The position numbers and the translations under genes were made by a program. The notes beneath the pieces were generated by a model, which searched no databases, had not been told where the DNA came from, and saw only the letters and a program-made list of their open reading frames with translations. This document shows, piece by piece, positions 1 through 11,314 of a DNA stretch of 64,000 bases. The number at the start of each line of letters is the position of its first letter. Position 1 is the stretch's first letter. The DNA is from Apoderus coryli (lineage: Eukaryota; Arthropoda; Insecta; Coleoptera; Attelabidae): contig OU452199.1 of assembly GCA_911728435.2 (NCBI GenBank), positions 11,170,860 to 11,234,859 on the forward strand. Direction: 5' to 3'.

Positions 1-1307
1 GAGAAACAGTACAGTTCAGCTATAGATAAAAGTCAATGACTGGTTAATTAAAGCTTGAACTATGGCTCTTAGTTCCACTTATCGTGACTATAGCTTTTGT
101 CAGAAATAGACACATTGAGTAAAAATACATACAAATATCGAACCCCTAATACACTAAAGCACAATGTGTTTAATCCAGCATTCAATAGCATAAATGTAAT
201 AAAGCCCCTTCAAAAAAAATTTCAATGAAATCGATAAGTCAAAAATAGATAGCAAATATTTTTCTTTCACACAAAACAGTTTATTTCAGTTTAGCGACCT
301 ATATGAAACGATTTAATAGATAGCATGAACTCTGCAATTATTAATAATCGTATGATTGATGAAGTTTCGATACAAACAAATTTTAATTGTGTAAAATGTA
401 GGACATTCTTAAATTCTTAATAACTTTATCGACTTTTTGTCTCAAATATCACTTGTTTATGAAATAATGTAAGCTATAAATAAATACGTCATTTTTATTT
501 TTGCGTTGAGTGTAAACTTTCACTAAAACATACATTTTAGGTAGGTAACAAACGAAGGTATAATTTCATTCAATTTAATTTCAACAACATAAATTTAATT
601 TTGGGAGAGAAATTAATATCGTACATTCCCTCATTTTTTTCCTAATTTATATTTCAGCGTGACATAGAAAAACGGAAACTTTCAAAAATCTAATACAATA
701 CAAATTGCAGTGACACAAAAAGGTAATTGAATAATTGAAACACTACAACTTAACAATGTCTGAAAACTATGTATTTATTTTTCCAATCTGCTGTCCTTGA
801 CAAAGTTCTGTAAATCCAAGTTGTATCGTATGTTCGAAGGAAAGCGACCGTAACGCTCTAAGTTAAAAAAATGTCGGGAACTCCTTTTGCGAAATATGTC
901 AATACCGTATAAAGATGACAATATGAACCAGGCATCGTCTATATACTTCAGTGATAACTTGGAAAGGCCTTAGAGAGAGAAAGAGGGGATTCTTATCGAT
1001 TGCAAAGATTTTGTGTACATTAATCTTTGTCGATTGTAATCCAAATGTTAGCTGAAATGAATATCTGCAATCTTTACAACAAAAATAAACAACAATTTCA
1101 CTAAATTGAGCCATAGCCAAACTATAGGTAATCTAGGATTTCATTCGACCTACTAAGGATGCACAATGAGACCAATGTCTAAGTTACTCCTTCACAAATT
1201 TCATGTCCAAATTTCTCAAAGTTACAGTAGATATTTCCATAACATTGGTTTTAATTATTGATATTAATAGGTAAATTAAGTTATCGCTACCCTGTATATC
1301 TACTTAC
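1..1307. other. AT-rich intron sequence left of the ADAMTS exon
   Basis: This stretch follows the splice donor at 1307-1306 on the minus strand, so it should be intron of the ADAMTS-type gene. I looked on the minus strand for the next catalytic-domain exon, including a zinc-binding HExxH motif, and saw none. Open frames here are short and AT-rich with no recognisable motif. Confidence 0.5.
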
Positions 1308-1561
1308 CGCATTTATCATAGCTAAAACGAAACGAATCAATTCTCTTTCAGTATCGATCGGGAAATTTGTCTTCATGTGCTCATACAAATCTTTATCGAC
1401 AAATACTGCTGTCTCGACAAACACAGCTGTACCTGGCGGGAAAATTTCCCTTTTGGAACGTCTCAGATGCCGTTGATTTGTTTTCACTTCACTAAATTTA
1501 ACTTTGGTATGAATTTCTTTGGTTTCTTCTGTTGGCAGTGATTTAATATATCTGGTGTCAT
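1308..1561 (-). CDS. ADAMTS-type metalloprotease, exon spanning furin site and start of catalytic domain
   Basis: Internal coding exon of a secreted zinc metalloprotease of the ADAMTS family, which cleaves extracellular-matrix proteins. The minus-strand acceptor is TTTTATTCAG at 1571-1562 and the donor GTAAGT starts at 1307. With one base carried from the previous exon the frame stays open for 85 codons. A basic furin-type site (RRSKR) is followed by TAVFVETAVFVDKDLYEHM and then by ELIRFVLAMINA. This order, propeptide end, furin site, then the first strand and helix of the reprolysin catalytic domain, is typical of ADAMTS proteins. The exon ends in phase 0. The HExxHxxGxxH zinc site, disintegrin and thrombospondin repeats are not in the window. 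Which insect ADAMTS this is cannot be settled here. Confidence 0.82.
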
Positions 1562-1648
1562 CTGAATAAAATTACATAAGACATTAACGAAAAAATAGTT
1601 GTTCTTGTTGTTGATGAAAGGGATTAACGGGCCAATGTATGTAATATA

Positions 1649-2330
1649 CGAGGCATGTTTTTTTTAAGTAAGTACCGTTTTGGAATTAAAAAAAGACGTG
1701 CAAAGATATCGCAATAATTTTATTTTTACATGAAAGCCTGTACCTTAATCTACTTTTCTACATAATTTCCGTGATTATTGAGGCACTTGTCATAACGTGG
1801 CACCAGTTTTTGAATACCCTCCTCATAAAATTCTGCCGCCTGACTTGTTTGTTCCAAAAATGTTGACGGATTTGCACAAAACCCAACGTTTAGGCAGTGC
1901 ATTGACTTTCCTTGAGCGGTACCACAATGAAGGTGAAGATTTTTTAGACCAAATTGTTACTGGTGACGAAACATGGGTGACCTACGTCACACCAGAATCG
2001 AAACAACAATCCATGGAATGGCGACATTCATCATCACCCAAAAGAGTGAAGTTTAAGCAAACAATTTCTGTTTTTTGGGACAGAAAAGGAGTATTGCTAG
2101 TGGAGTTTCTGCCTCGTAATGAGACAATCAATGCAAGTCAGGCGGCAGAATTTTATGAGGAGGGTATTCAAAAACTGGTGCCACGTTATGACAAGTGCCT
2201 CAATAATCACGGAAATTATGTAGAAAAGTAGATTAAGGTACAGGCTTTCATGTAAAAATAAAATTATTGCGATATGTTTGCACGTCTTTTTTTAATTCCA
2301 AAACGGTACTTACTTAAAAAACATGCCTCG
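1649..2330 (+). mobile_element. Snap-back mariner derivative with ~198-bp inverted arms
   Basis: A 682-bp element flanked by TA at 1647-1648 and 2331-2332. Both ends begin CGAGGCATGTTTTTT reading inward. The inverted arms are 1649-1847 and 2134-2330, far longer than usual mariner repeats of about 30 bp. The right arm contains the real transposase C-terminus and 3' end. The left arm is an inverted copy of that same right end, so it has replaced the original 5' end of the element. The element sits in the ADAMTS intron. Confidence 0.85.
1852..2231 (+). pseudogene. Mariner transposase fragment, internally deleted
   Basis: In-frame remains of a mariner transposase. The frame reads LTDLHKTQRLGSALTFLERY, then GEDFLDQIVTGDETWVTYV with the first catalytic Asp in the TGDETW motif, then SVFWDRKGVLLVEFLPRNET. 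It then jumps directly to the C-terminal AAEFYEEGIQKLVPRYDKCL. The segment with the second and third catalytic acids is missing, so the protein cannot be active. The frame extends upstream to 1797 only because it reads antisense through the left inverted arm. Confidence 0.85.
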
Positions 2331-2332
2331 TA

Positions 2333-3509
2333 CTTTTATTTTACCGTGGGCGTTGTCGGTGGGACCTGTATTTAAGAGATATTAACAAAAAAAACATTGT
2401 TTTAAAAATCTGCTATTTTTTATTTAAATTAAAACATCAACAAAGTACTAGAATGCATGAAAAAGGGGAACATTCTTCGCACAAAAATGTATAAAACGTA
2501 AGTAGCCATCCGATTGCTTCAAGGATATATTTATCTAAAAATAAAGTTTCATAATGTGCCCTACAGGATTAGTTTTAAAGATATTCTGACAGCAACGCAC
2601 CGCTTTCGATAGATCTGCTCTAAGAGGTTGGTAATTTTTAAAATGTATTTTTGTCATAATTTTTCTGATCCCGAATCTTCACCTTCTTACAGAAAAGTTC
2701 CTTGATATGGTTAGGAACTTTGACTATTCCTAGTCAAAGGTTAGGAACGTATAATATTCTTCAGGAATAATAATACCTAGTCCATCATATATATTTAAAA
2801 AAAAATTAAAATTCTTCTTGGCGAACAACGCATTCTATAATTTGCAAGAGTTTGCGCTGTGGTTCAATAATTTTTCTGTCATGTAATTTCCTTTGTGTAA
2901 CTTTAGCTTTGTTTAGAATTTTTGGTACCTACCTGACTGGTAATGTTTATATTTATGGGACTGTATAATATTTATTCATAAAGTGGGATATATTATATTT
3001 TATAGAATATTGTATTGACGCGTTTATACTACCTACAAAAGAAAGTGCAATTATTGTTGTTGCTCTAATTTTAATTCAGTTTTTGTTTGATCTTTCTTTG
3101 TGTTTTTAGTTTTACTTGACGTGCCAATATACTTGTTGATGTACCAACTTATGGCTAATAAAGATATAGCTTTAGCTAATGGTTAACATTAATGAAGTTA
3201 CGAGAAAACTTATGTGACATCACCTCGGAACCCCAAGATGGCGGCATTTTTCAAAATAAAATTTTAAATGACCAAAAATGGGGCTAGGAGACGACTTTTA
3301 CCAACAAATTGATACCAAAAATGTGTTTAGAACGTGACTTTATGTATTTTACAGATACTGTATTAGCTAATATCAGCACACTCACAAAAAAATGGTGTGT
3401 TATGTAAACTATACTATTGTAAAAAATTCAACTAAATTTCGTACAAACACTAAAATAACTAGACTAGAAGAAATGATGTGATTTGATTCAACACTCGTTC
3501 GAGAATTTT
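2333..3509. other. ADAMTS intron, no recognised feature
   Basis: AT-rich intron sequence between two mobile elements. I see no exon, transposase fragment or strong hairpin here. Confidence 0.4.
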
Positions 3510-4035
3510 ACTTTCCCGCACGGGGAAAGTATTGTGAGGGCGCTAAAAAAAATTTGAGGTAAAGACGGATATAACCATTTTGAAGTTCACTGAGACAATT
3601 AAGACCATTTCCAGATGGAAGTCTGTCTGTCTGTGTGTGGGCATGTGTGTCTGTATGTATTCTACCACGATATCGTTCAAACGCTTTAACCAATTGAGCT
3701 CAATTTTGGTATATGAGTTTGAGGCAGTCCTAGGATCAAGCCATTAGATTTTGGTTGAAATCGCTTCAGGTGATAGGGGTGGACACAACCGCTAAATTTT
3801 CATATATCAGTAGTCAGTTAGTTGGAGTGGTGGGTAGGGCATGCGTAAGGTTACGGGACCGAATCCTAGCTCTGGCAATACTTTATTTCTAATTTTGGAA
3901 TGAAGTAGTTAGTTTGTTACGTTAGTTTATTGGAAATAATGAAAATAATACAATAATAATAACAATAATTATTAAAATTCTGTTTCGTTACGCAGGTCAT
4001 ATATTTTAGATTATATTATAATTTGTCGGGAAAGT
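3510..4035 (+). repeat. Dispersed repeat with short terminal inverted repeats and tRNA-like A/B boxes
   Basis: The unit starts ACTTTCCCG and ends CGGGAAAGT, forming short terminal inverted repeats; the 5' end also forms its own small hairpin. Around 3826-3875 it carries a stretch like RNA polymerase III internal promoters: TAGTTGGAGTGG resembles an A box and GGGACCGAATCC resembles a B box. A second copy of the 3' part, in the opposite orientation, is at 37822-38005, which shows that the unit is dispersed. It could be a tRNA-derived SINE or a MITE that acquired tRNA-like sequence. Confidence 0.55.
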
Positions 4036-4371
4036 TTTGGGGTGACAAGTGATTTTTTGTTAGCGCAGAATAACTCTGCCTAATTAAATCCTATCATAAT
4101 ACTTTTGTGTAAAAGAAACAGTCAGATTTAATAAAATTTATGATATTCTGAACGTATAGTGCGTATAGGTACTTACAAACTTGAACATAATTTTATGCAC
4201 TATTATTTTTGTATTAGAATTCCTTTAGCTGGAACACAGCATGGCCTTTTAAAACGAAAGAGAAGTTCCCTCCGCCCCTACAGCGGATGAACTATGGGTA
4301 AAGATTTTTAATATACAGATTTTTCATGCGACAAATATTTCCACCACTTTCCCTATATATTAATTACTTAC

Positions 4372-4504
4372 CTGGTTCATTTAAATTGGTTGCACCATGA
4401 GATTTTTGCACTAGTAAATGCGGAATTGAAGTTTCATTATGAAACCTCTTTGGTAGTGGATGTATAAGGAAATAGTTTTCATCGTCCGAGTGCACTATAC
4501 CTCG
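4372..4504 (-). CDS. ADAMTS-type metalloprotease, propeptide exon
   Basis: Internal coding exon of the ADAMTS-type gene. The acceptor TATGTTTCAG ends at 4505 and the donor GTAAGT begins at 4371 on the minus strand. The exon starts in phase 0 and ends with one base of the next codon, matching the exon at 1561-1308. The protein reads RGIVHSDDENYFLIHPLPKR and continues HNETSIPHLLVQKSHG, typical of the ADAMTS propeptide segment in which the protein is described as having an activity at the tissue surface. One N-glycosylation sequon (NET) is visible. The propeptide keeps the enzyme latent until furin cleavage. Confidence 0.82.
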
Positions 4505-4604
4505 CTGAAACATACAAAAAATGGAAATACTAATAACGAATTGTACATAAATTTTATCTATTCTGTATTGCATTTGACTTTTCCAAGTTATATGTTCTAC
4601 TTAC

Positions 4605-4864
4605 AATCCCATTACAGAAACTGAGAGCTGCTTGTTTAGTTCTAAAATAGCATATTTTGTCATCTTTGTGAATTGCTAAAGGCGTCGATCCATTTCCAAA
4701 TGTTTCTAATACAATAAAATCGTCAGATATCAGTTTTGGACTAGAATCTAATTCCAAGCTAAAGTTACGATTTAAATTTGGGGCTAATATCTCTACATAT
4801 CGAAGTGATGATGAACTTTGATTTTGATGTCTATGTTTTGGGTATGTGATGGTATAATTTCCAT
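4605..4864 (-). CDS. ADAMTS-type metalloprotease, upstream propeptide exon
   Basis: Internal coding exon. The acceptor TTTTTATTTTTCAG ends at 4865 and the donor GTAAGT begins at 4604 on the minus strand. Two leading bases complete a codon from an unseen upstream exon, then 86 codons run open to the donor. The sequence includes RYVEILAPN, LISDDFIVLETFG and the characteristic CYFRTKQAALSFCNGI, the ADAMTS propeptide segment with paired cysteines. It joins the next exon (RGIVHSDDEN) in phase 0. The signal peptide and earlier propeptide must be encoded at higher coordinates or outside the window; I could not find that exon. Confidence 0.8.
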
Positions 4865-4929
4865 CTGAAAAATAAAAATGATAAAGTTATGTTAATGTGC
4901 GGTTTAAATAAATTGGGTTAAAGCACCAT

Positions 4930-6320
4930 ACACTCGGAAAACTAAGCTAAATATAACAAGGGCTACCAGAGGCAGCTATGCGAAGACAAAATTGTAATAA
5001 AACCAAATGGGCCTTGGGTATAAATCTCGGGAAATATTTATCTAAACATGTCTCAACAGGGGGGATGCTCCTCAGCTTGGCACTGGGACTGGGATACGTA
5101 CCTAGACACTGGCAAATTAACAGAGTAATATTTATACCCAAACTTGGGACATCTGGACAGGAAGCGGCAAATGCTTTGAGACCATTAACTGTGATATCTT
5201 TCTTAAGACTTAAGAGAAAAAAAGAAATGCCAAATGCCACTACACCCGAACCAATATGCACTCGATGCGGCAAAGCAGGGAGGTTCTACTTGCTAATTTT
5301 TTAGATATACACCTTCGATAACCTGTTAACGAGCTCAATCCTGGGATCTGCTGCAGGTGAATTAAATTCATGCTTAAGGGAAGAATGATAGATAGATAAT
5401 CAACTAGGAAAAATTAATAGCAAAGCTAGAACGAGGGTACCTGCAGGGAACCTTGTTGTGGATGAGCTGCTAAGATCTCTGGACACTGAAGGCTTTGGGA
5501 TTCTGGCGTTCACAGATGACCTAATCATATTTGTTTAGGGAAAAATAAACAAGACAGTAAGGGAGCGCAGTAACGGGTCCTTAATATAGGAACAAACTGG
5601 ACTGTGGAACAGGGACCAAAAGTGAGCACGTTAAATCGCTTTCACAGAAAGGAAGAAAACTGAGGGACTAGGACCACTGTTCCTTCAATCTGAAATCCTA
5701 GATATTTCCGACGAGATTAAGTACAACCCAACCCAAAGCTTATCGGGAACCCACCTTTAAAAAGAACTAAAGAGATACCGGAGAAAACGCTGATGATACT
5801 CAGACGGTCTTACGAAACAACGTGGGAACTGAAACTAGAGATAATGCATTCGTTGGAGTGAGACATGATGATGACATATTCGTCCCTGGTTTATTGACAA
5901 TAAAGCCTTGTGTGAGTGGTTGCAGTGGAGAGGGTGGACCCATTCATTTTGAGCCTACCCTGGTGTGATAAACGAAGGTGAACCAGTATAGCGCTATGGC
6001 TTAGTTGCGCCTTTAAATCTATCGGCGTGCACCACGGGATCAAAAATAAAGAGCACTGAAAAACTGTTATATTTAAATAGAGATGAGATGCGAATGACCA
6101 TAGGACTCATCACAGGGCAGTGCGCCCTGAGAAATTGTGAGGCTGATAATGGGGACCGACAATGTAGATTGTACAGTTCAGACATCATCTAGTATGGGAG
6201 TGTGCAGCATCGCAACGAAGGAGACACGCTATTTTGCGCCAGCAGATATTGACACTCGACACATAACTGAACTCCATAGGTTAGTAGAGGGTACATGGTT
6301 GCTGCTTTGGGTGGCTTTGT
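4930..6320 (+). pseudogene. Non-LTR retrotransposon (Jockey/R1-like) reverse transcriptase remnant
   Basis: Degenerate plus-strand LINE remains spread over several frames. Around 5060-5200 the frame reads ALGLGYVPRHWQINRVIFIP then ALRPLTVISFL, the start of an R1/Jockey-type reverse transcriptase. Around 5430-5540 it reads TRVPAG, then VVDELLRSLDTEGFGILAF and TDDLIIFV, where the usual YADD box has become FTDD and the intervening part is deleted. Near 6085-6190 IGLITGQCALRNC and near 6215-6290 RYFAPADIDTRHITEL match the C-terminal zinc-knuckle region after the RT and RNase H part. Stops and frameshifts show that it is dead. The clade call is from general resemblance. Confidence 0.7.
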
Positions 6321-6618
6321 ATATTTTTATTATTTGAAGCTTTTGCCATTCATCCACTCTACACATCATTTTAGACAATGTAGGCGTCTAGGACATGTTT
6401 ACTTTTAAGAAATGCATAATACATAACAGACGACACTTTGAAAGCTATAGCAAATCCAATCTTCATCCGTGCTGTTCTGACACTTCCGTAAATTTTAATT
6501 TCTATTTGCGTAACTGTGTTTGAAGAGAACGACCTTCTTAGAATAGGGCTTGGAAACATACATAAACAACACACGACACTGTCTAGATTTATGTGTCTAA
6601 AATAGTATATTAAGTATA

Positions 6619-6722
6619 AAGGGCGGTAAAGCATTCGTTGCAGCCCGCCGCTGTATAGACGCACGAGTGAGCGAAGCGAGCGAGGGCAGCTATACAGCGA
6701 AGGGCTGCAGCGGCTTTACCGC
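6619..6722. repeat. GC-rich hairpin repeat (MITE-like)
   Basis: GGCGGTAAAGC at the left pairs with GCTTTACCGCC at the right, with further pairing through GCTGTATAG and CTATACAGC. The loop contains GAGTGAGCGAAGCGAGCGAG. Its base composition is strikingly GC-rich against the surroundings. GCGGTAAA motifs recur at 7265-7293. Confidence 0.6.
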
Positions 6723-6734
6723 CAGTGGTGCTTA

Positions 6735-7330
6735 CAACTGTTTTTCGCCTGCCTCTTCATACTACAATATTAAACCAAAAGAACTTTATTTCAATAATTA
6801 ATTATTACTGTTATGAACTGACAGTTTTTGACAGTAATTAATGGGAGTATTTTTTGACGTACATGATAATATGCTTTATCCTTTGACAAACTCAGATCAG
6901 ATAAACTTATGTGACAGGCTCACATGTCAGTGTTGAGTATTTAAATGTAGAAAGAACCTGTCAAATTATTATCTGAGCGTGTACGCTATAGAAATTTCAT
7001 TTTAGAATCTTAGGTATATTTCGATATTACAATAATAATTAAAAAGGGATTACTAATTAATAATGGCCAATTTTAAATAATTAAATGAGTTTAGCGGAAT
7101 GGCAGAGGACTACCTAAGTAAACTTTCTCAATTAATTGTCAACTTATCCTCTAGATGGAATGCACTTTAAGTTAAGTGAGTGAAAACTACTGATGTTAAC
7201 GTTATTATTGGAAATCTAACAGTAGCGCCATCTATGAAAAAAAAAATAAAAAGAGCGGGCGCTAACTGGTCATTTACCGCCCGCATATGCGGTAAAACTC
7301 TGTTTAAGTGAAGGCAGGCGAAAAAATATT
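6735..7330. repeat. Segment bounded by short inverted repeats
   Basis: TTTTTCGCCTGCCT near 6738 is matched in inverted orientation by AGGCAGGCGAAAAA near 7313. The inner right side also holds a small palindrome around TTTACCGCCCGCATATGCGG. This may be a non-autonomous DNA element nested with the hairpin at 6619-6722. No coding sequence was recognised inside. Confidence 0.4.
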
Positions 7331-8562
7331 TTACATATTACGATTGTCTTTTAAGATTTAAAATGTGTCAAACGAGCTTTGGGTAAACTTATATTTTATT
7401 TCATCATTAATTGGTTCAATAGTAATAAATGTGTTTTTCAACATCTAGTATGTGTTACAAAACTCCTAATGCGCTTTTATCAAGCATTTAACTAATATAC
7501 ACATTTATTAATTCAAAGTATGCGGAAGTAAACAATGGTAGTAGGTGTGTAAATAAAGCAAAAGTAAGCAAGCTTAGTGATTACGCTTGAGAATTATTAT
7601 ATCCAAAAGAGAATTTAAGATAATTATACGTTAATTTTGTAATAATGATTTCCTACAATTTTTACAACTGAAGCATATAATATATGAGAAAAAGTGCTCC
7701 TCCTGCACGCTTGATCGCGTTGATCCCAATTGTTCATGAAAAAAAATCTACTGTTTCCTGAATAAGTTTATTTATTGTATGTATAGTAGAAAGTAGGTGG
7801 ATAATACAAAATGCTACCACTAGGATAGTTAGATGAAAGCTTAAACAATACCGAAAAATTTAGGTCCCACCAGGTCCGGCGCAAAATAATATGTTCAACC
7901 GGGTGAGAAGATAATTTACCGCCCCTTTGAAAACAAAAATTACCACAATGGAGATTAGAAAAAACATGCATTAAAATCATTTATTGGATTTATTTTGGAC
8001 AATGTTGATTTGCCTATTATTTCCAGTAAGCTGGTGACATCATTATTTTCTAAAGTTACCTTCGAAAGCCATAATTGAATAATTAAATGAAGTTGATAAC
8101 ATAAACACTTGGTGGCTAATTAGAAAATGTCATCATAAATACACACCTCTTATTCGCGTAATACCGAAATCAATCGATTAATCCGAAATCTATTTACAGC
8201 CAACACAAGTGGAAATGCCTAATTAACCACAAACTTATAAATTATCCAAGCTTTATTTTCATTTTATTTTTACGAAAATATCACAGTTTAATATACTCGT
8301 ATATCTTATTGTATAATAGCTTAAACTAAATCTGACAACAATGCAACAATCAAGGAAAATTATGCAATACGACAACTATGACAAGTGACATTTTGTAAAT
8401 AAACTTTTGTTAATAATTATAAAAATTTGTATAAATTATAAACTTGTATTGATTAAATTCACCTCGCTTACATTTCTGTTATCAAGGGAACCATAAACTG
8501 TCAAAATTTGCCATAAATTTATATTTTCTAAAGTACCCCATTACGACAAGGTGGGGGATGTA
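7331..8562. other. AT-rich intergenic or intronic stretch
   Basis: Nothing recognisable: no transposase motif, exon signal or strong palindrome was seen. Confidence 0.4.
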
Positions 8563-8840
8563 TTCATAAATCAAAGGTGTCGAATGGAGTAGACGCCTTT
8601 GATCTATGAATAAATTTATATTATGTAGAATTAGTATGTAATTCTTCATGTACTCGTAATAGTATTTTATATAACTAGGCAGCAAAGCAGTAGGTTGACT
8701 GACGGAGGCTGATAGTCCATAGACGACATAGAATAATATTTGATAGACGAGCCAAGCGAGGAGGAATTCAGCCGAGGCAGGCAATCTGTTTTGCTGCCGA
8801 GTTGGACATATATTTTTTCTACGAATGGATGCGTATTGCA
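8563..8840. repeat. Two adjacent hairpins, MITE-like
   Basis: The first hairpin pairs TCATAAATCAAAGGTGTC (8563-8580) with GACGCCTTTGATCTATGA near 8592-8609. The second pairs GGCAGCAAAGCAG near 8680 with CTGTTTTGCTGCC near 8787. The loop holds GAGCCAAGCGAGGAGG, and the right end TTTTTTCTACGA resembles the ends of the repeats at 20515-20675 and 42030-42215. Confidence 0.5.
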
Positions 8841-11018
8841 TCTCTGATTAAGTTATTTAGTCATCTTATTAGTACCAGTCACTTATTTCACAATACACAT
8901 AAAAGAAAACATTTGCTGAAATAATTCAATATTTGTTTAAACACCCATTATCTATGCATGTTATTAAATGTCCCTGACCTGCGATTTTACATTTGAATCG
9001 TATAGAAGTTGACCTTTTTTTTTCAGTCGGAAGTACAGATATATTTGTGATAAATTACTATGTTTCCGTTGAAAATCTATTACCGTGTATAATACCGCAA
9101 GTAGATTTAGATGTTATACTATTGTAATCGTTTCATTTCAGTAAGATTTATGAAAGGAATGTATAAATCAGTATTCGACGCGATGCGTAGCCATCGAAAA
9201 CTGATATTCTTGTTTTTGTAATAATTTACTTTTACAGCTTTAAAATATTAAAATACGTTTAACATATTTAGATTTTTTTGATCAATGGCATTTTACAAAA
9301 ATTGGCGCGTGTTTCGTTGTCAGAAAACTCCTTTTCCGAAAGCATACATATGTGCTTCTTTTATTTTGAAAGTCTTTCAATATGGGATGGGATGAATTAT
9401 TAAATGCTTATATAGAAAATTATGCGCATATTTGCGTTTGATAAAAGAGAATTGTTCAATTATATTGTCTTAAAATTTATAAATGTAGTACTTATAAGAG
9501 GCATAATTTTTGGCGCGCCACTCATGGTTTGGCAGTATTTCGAAATTTTGGCTGCTGACTCTAGGTGCCAAGTCAACACTGGTAGGGAAGAGATATTCGT
9601 TAAATGTGAGCGAAAAATGCTTGAAAACGTAGGGAAATATATGTCAGAGGACACAATGTGCTTGTTTTCATATAATTAGATTTTTAGAATTTTAAACGTC
9701 TAATAAATCCAATGAAAATCATGTACCCTTTATTGACACTCCCAGTCTGGGCAGGAAGCTTAAAATTTAGGTTAGGTTTCGCTGCAAAAATCTGTTTTTC
9801 GATCAATCCGTTCTCAATAAATGTTGTATTTCCGATTTTTCTAGATTAATTTTACCTGAGTATTAAAATCTTAATATCGAAACATACATCTAGGTACAAA
9901 TTGATTCAATCGATATAAATGAGTAGGTAGGTAACGATCTTTTTTATTTGCATTGATTTTTTTTTATTTTCTTCGGTGATTTTAATAGGTAGTAATCGAA
10001 AGTTATATAAATTATATAATTGTAAATTGCCAGCTTCATAATGTAAACGTTCGAATTGATTCTTGTACAGGTTCCCCAACATAGAACCTAGAACCTCTAA
10101 ATTCAAATGGACATTTTGTGATATGGCTCCTAAAGTTCTGTGTAATGTTTGTTGAGAATGACTTAAAGTCAAACTCTTACCTTTTATTGAAATAATTGTA
10201 TATTGTACGTATTGTTGAAAGTCTTGTAATTATTATGTACCAAGAAAATTTCACAATAAATAATTTATTATTATTATTAATTTAAAAATTAGATTAGAGA
10301 TTAGAAACACAATCGAACTATGCACATTGTATTTATATTGTTTAATTTTCCTAGACTAGATAATTATTAAAAATAACAAAAAATAGACGTGAATCTTTCA
10401 GCATAAATTTCATGCATCAGTTGGTAAACTATTACCATATTATGATAAAATATATCCTGTGTTCTTGGACCGTGCTCGTACTTTCTCATTATAAGAAGCG
10501 TATTTTATTCTCGTCCAATAATTACTATATTGTTGCTTGTGTATACTTTGTTGGGAAGAAAGTAACGTCTACAAGTTCAAATATGTATGTATATCTTAAA
10601 ACGCAATTAATATTTTAATACAGTGAATTTCATAGGTTTATAAGAACATTGATTACATTGAACAGCCAGATGGAAATATTTTTAATATCACTTTGATTCT
10701 TTGGAAGACAATGACCAGACACAAAAGATTATAATATAGGTACACCAACCTAAACAAATATATAATATAATAGGTACTTGTCTATTCGAAACGCTGCTTG
10801 TAAAATACGTATAAAAGACTCAAACATCTGCTCAATTCGAATCAAGCATAGTAGGTTAAATTGCATGATAGGCCTCACATTAACATTTACAACCACAGTT
10901 TTGCTTGCCAGCTCTCCATAAGGCCTTTTTTGAACTCTGGATGTTGTTAGAACACAACAAACAATTATGAATAAATAAATCAAACTACGTTTACTCCACA
11001 AAACTATTTATATATGTA
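8841..11018. other. Unassigned AT-rich stretch with one unrecognised open frame
   Basis: A minus-strand open frame at 9906-10172 encodes an amphipathic peptide (HLNLEVLGSMLGNLYKNQFE) with no motif I recognise and no good acceptor upstream. Otherwise this is simple AT-rich DNA. No gene call is justified. Confidence 0.3.
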
Positions 11019-11212
11019 AAAGAATGTGTTTGGCGACATCTAGTTTCTGTTGGTAATACGCCGAGTCAACAACAATTCACTATATCGACTGCGTGGGAGG
11101 CCATTGACCCCATAATGCATAATTACCAACAAATCAGTGGCCTCCCACGCAGTCGATATAGTGAATTGTTGTTCACTCGGCGTATGACTAACAAAAACTA
11201 GATGTATATACC
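11019..11212. repeat. Palindromic repeat immediately upstream of a hammerhead ribozyme
   Basis: The left arm (about 11037-11100) contains CGACTGCGTGGGAGGCC and the right arm (about 11137-11205) contains GGCCTCCCACGCAGTCG; outer parts pair through CATCTAGTTT and AAACTAGATG. Arms are about 70 bp and closely matched. A single-arm relative is at 22227-22345. The repeat abuts the ribozyme at 11223-11314 and may be part of the same retroelement end. Confidence 0.75.
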
Positions 11213-11222
11213 ACAGAATTTA

Positions 11223-11314
11223 GAGAGTTTGGCTGTCGAGTATTGACCCATCACCACTGATGAGTCGGGGATCGACGAAACGGCAGTCTGGTGAAAGTTG
11301 ATAGACAAACTCTC
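11223..11314 (+). ncRNA. Type I hammerhead ribozyme with extended stem I
   Basis: The core is complete. CUGAUGA lies at 11257-11263. Stem II is GUCG (11264-11267) with CGAC (11273-11276). GAAA is at 11277-11280, followed by a two-pair stem III (A-U, C-G) closed by loop GGCA, then the cleavage triplet GUC ending at 11288. Stem I is UCACCA (11251-11256) with UGGUGA (11289-11294), extended by GAGAGUUUG (11223-11231) with CAAACUCUC (11306-11314). A short stem III with open stem I is typical of retroelement-borne hammerheads, especially in Penelope-like elements. The predicted cut is after 11288. No retroelement ORF is adjacent. Confidence 0.85.

Noticed and set aside
3815..3885. Possible tRNA gene from A-box and B-box-like words
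   Set aside because: No acceptor or anticodon stems could be paired; the words sit inside a dispersed repeat.
4947..5273. Minus-strand frame of 108 codons opposite the LINE remnant
   Set aside because: It is the antisense shadow of the reverse-transcriptase fragment, which has clear family motifs on the plus strand.
9906..10172. Minus-strand open frame with plausible codon use
   Set aside because: No family, no splice acceptor and no repeat copy in the window; kept only as a note.
10750..11001. Minus-strand frame with a signal-peptide-like start, considered as the missing first exon of the ADAMTS-type gene
   Set aside because: The first codon is TTG, an in-frame stop lies just upstream, there is no ATG before the hydrophobic stretch, and no convincing donor in the needed phase.
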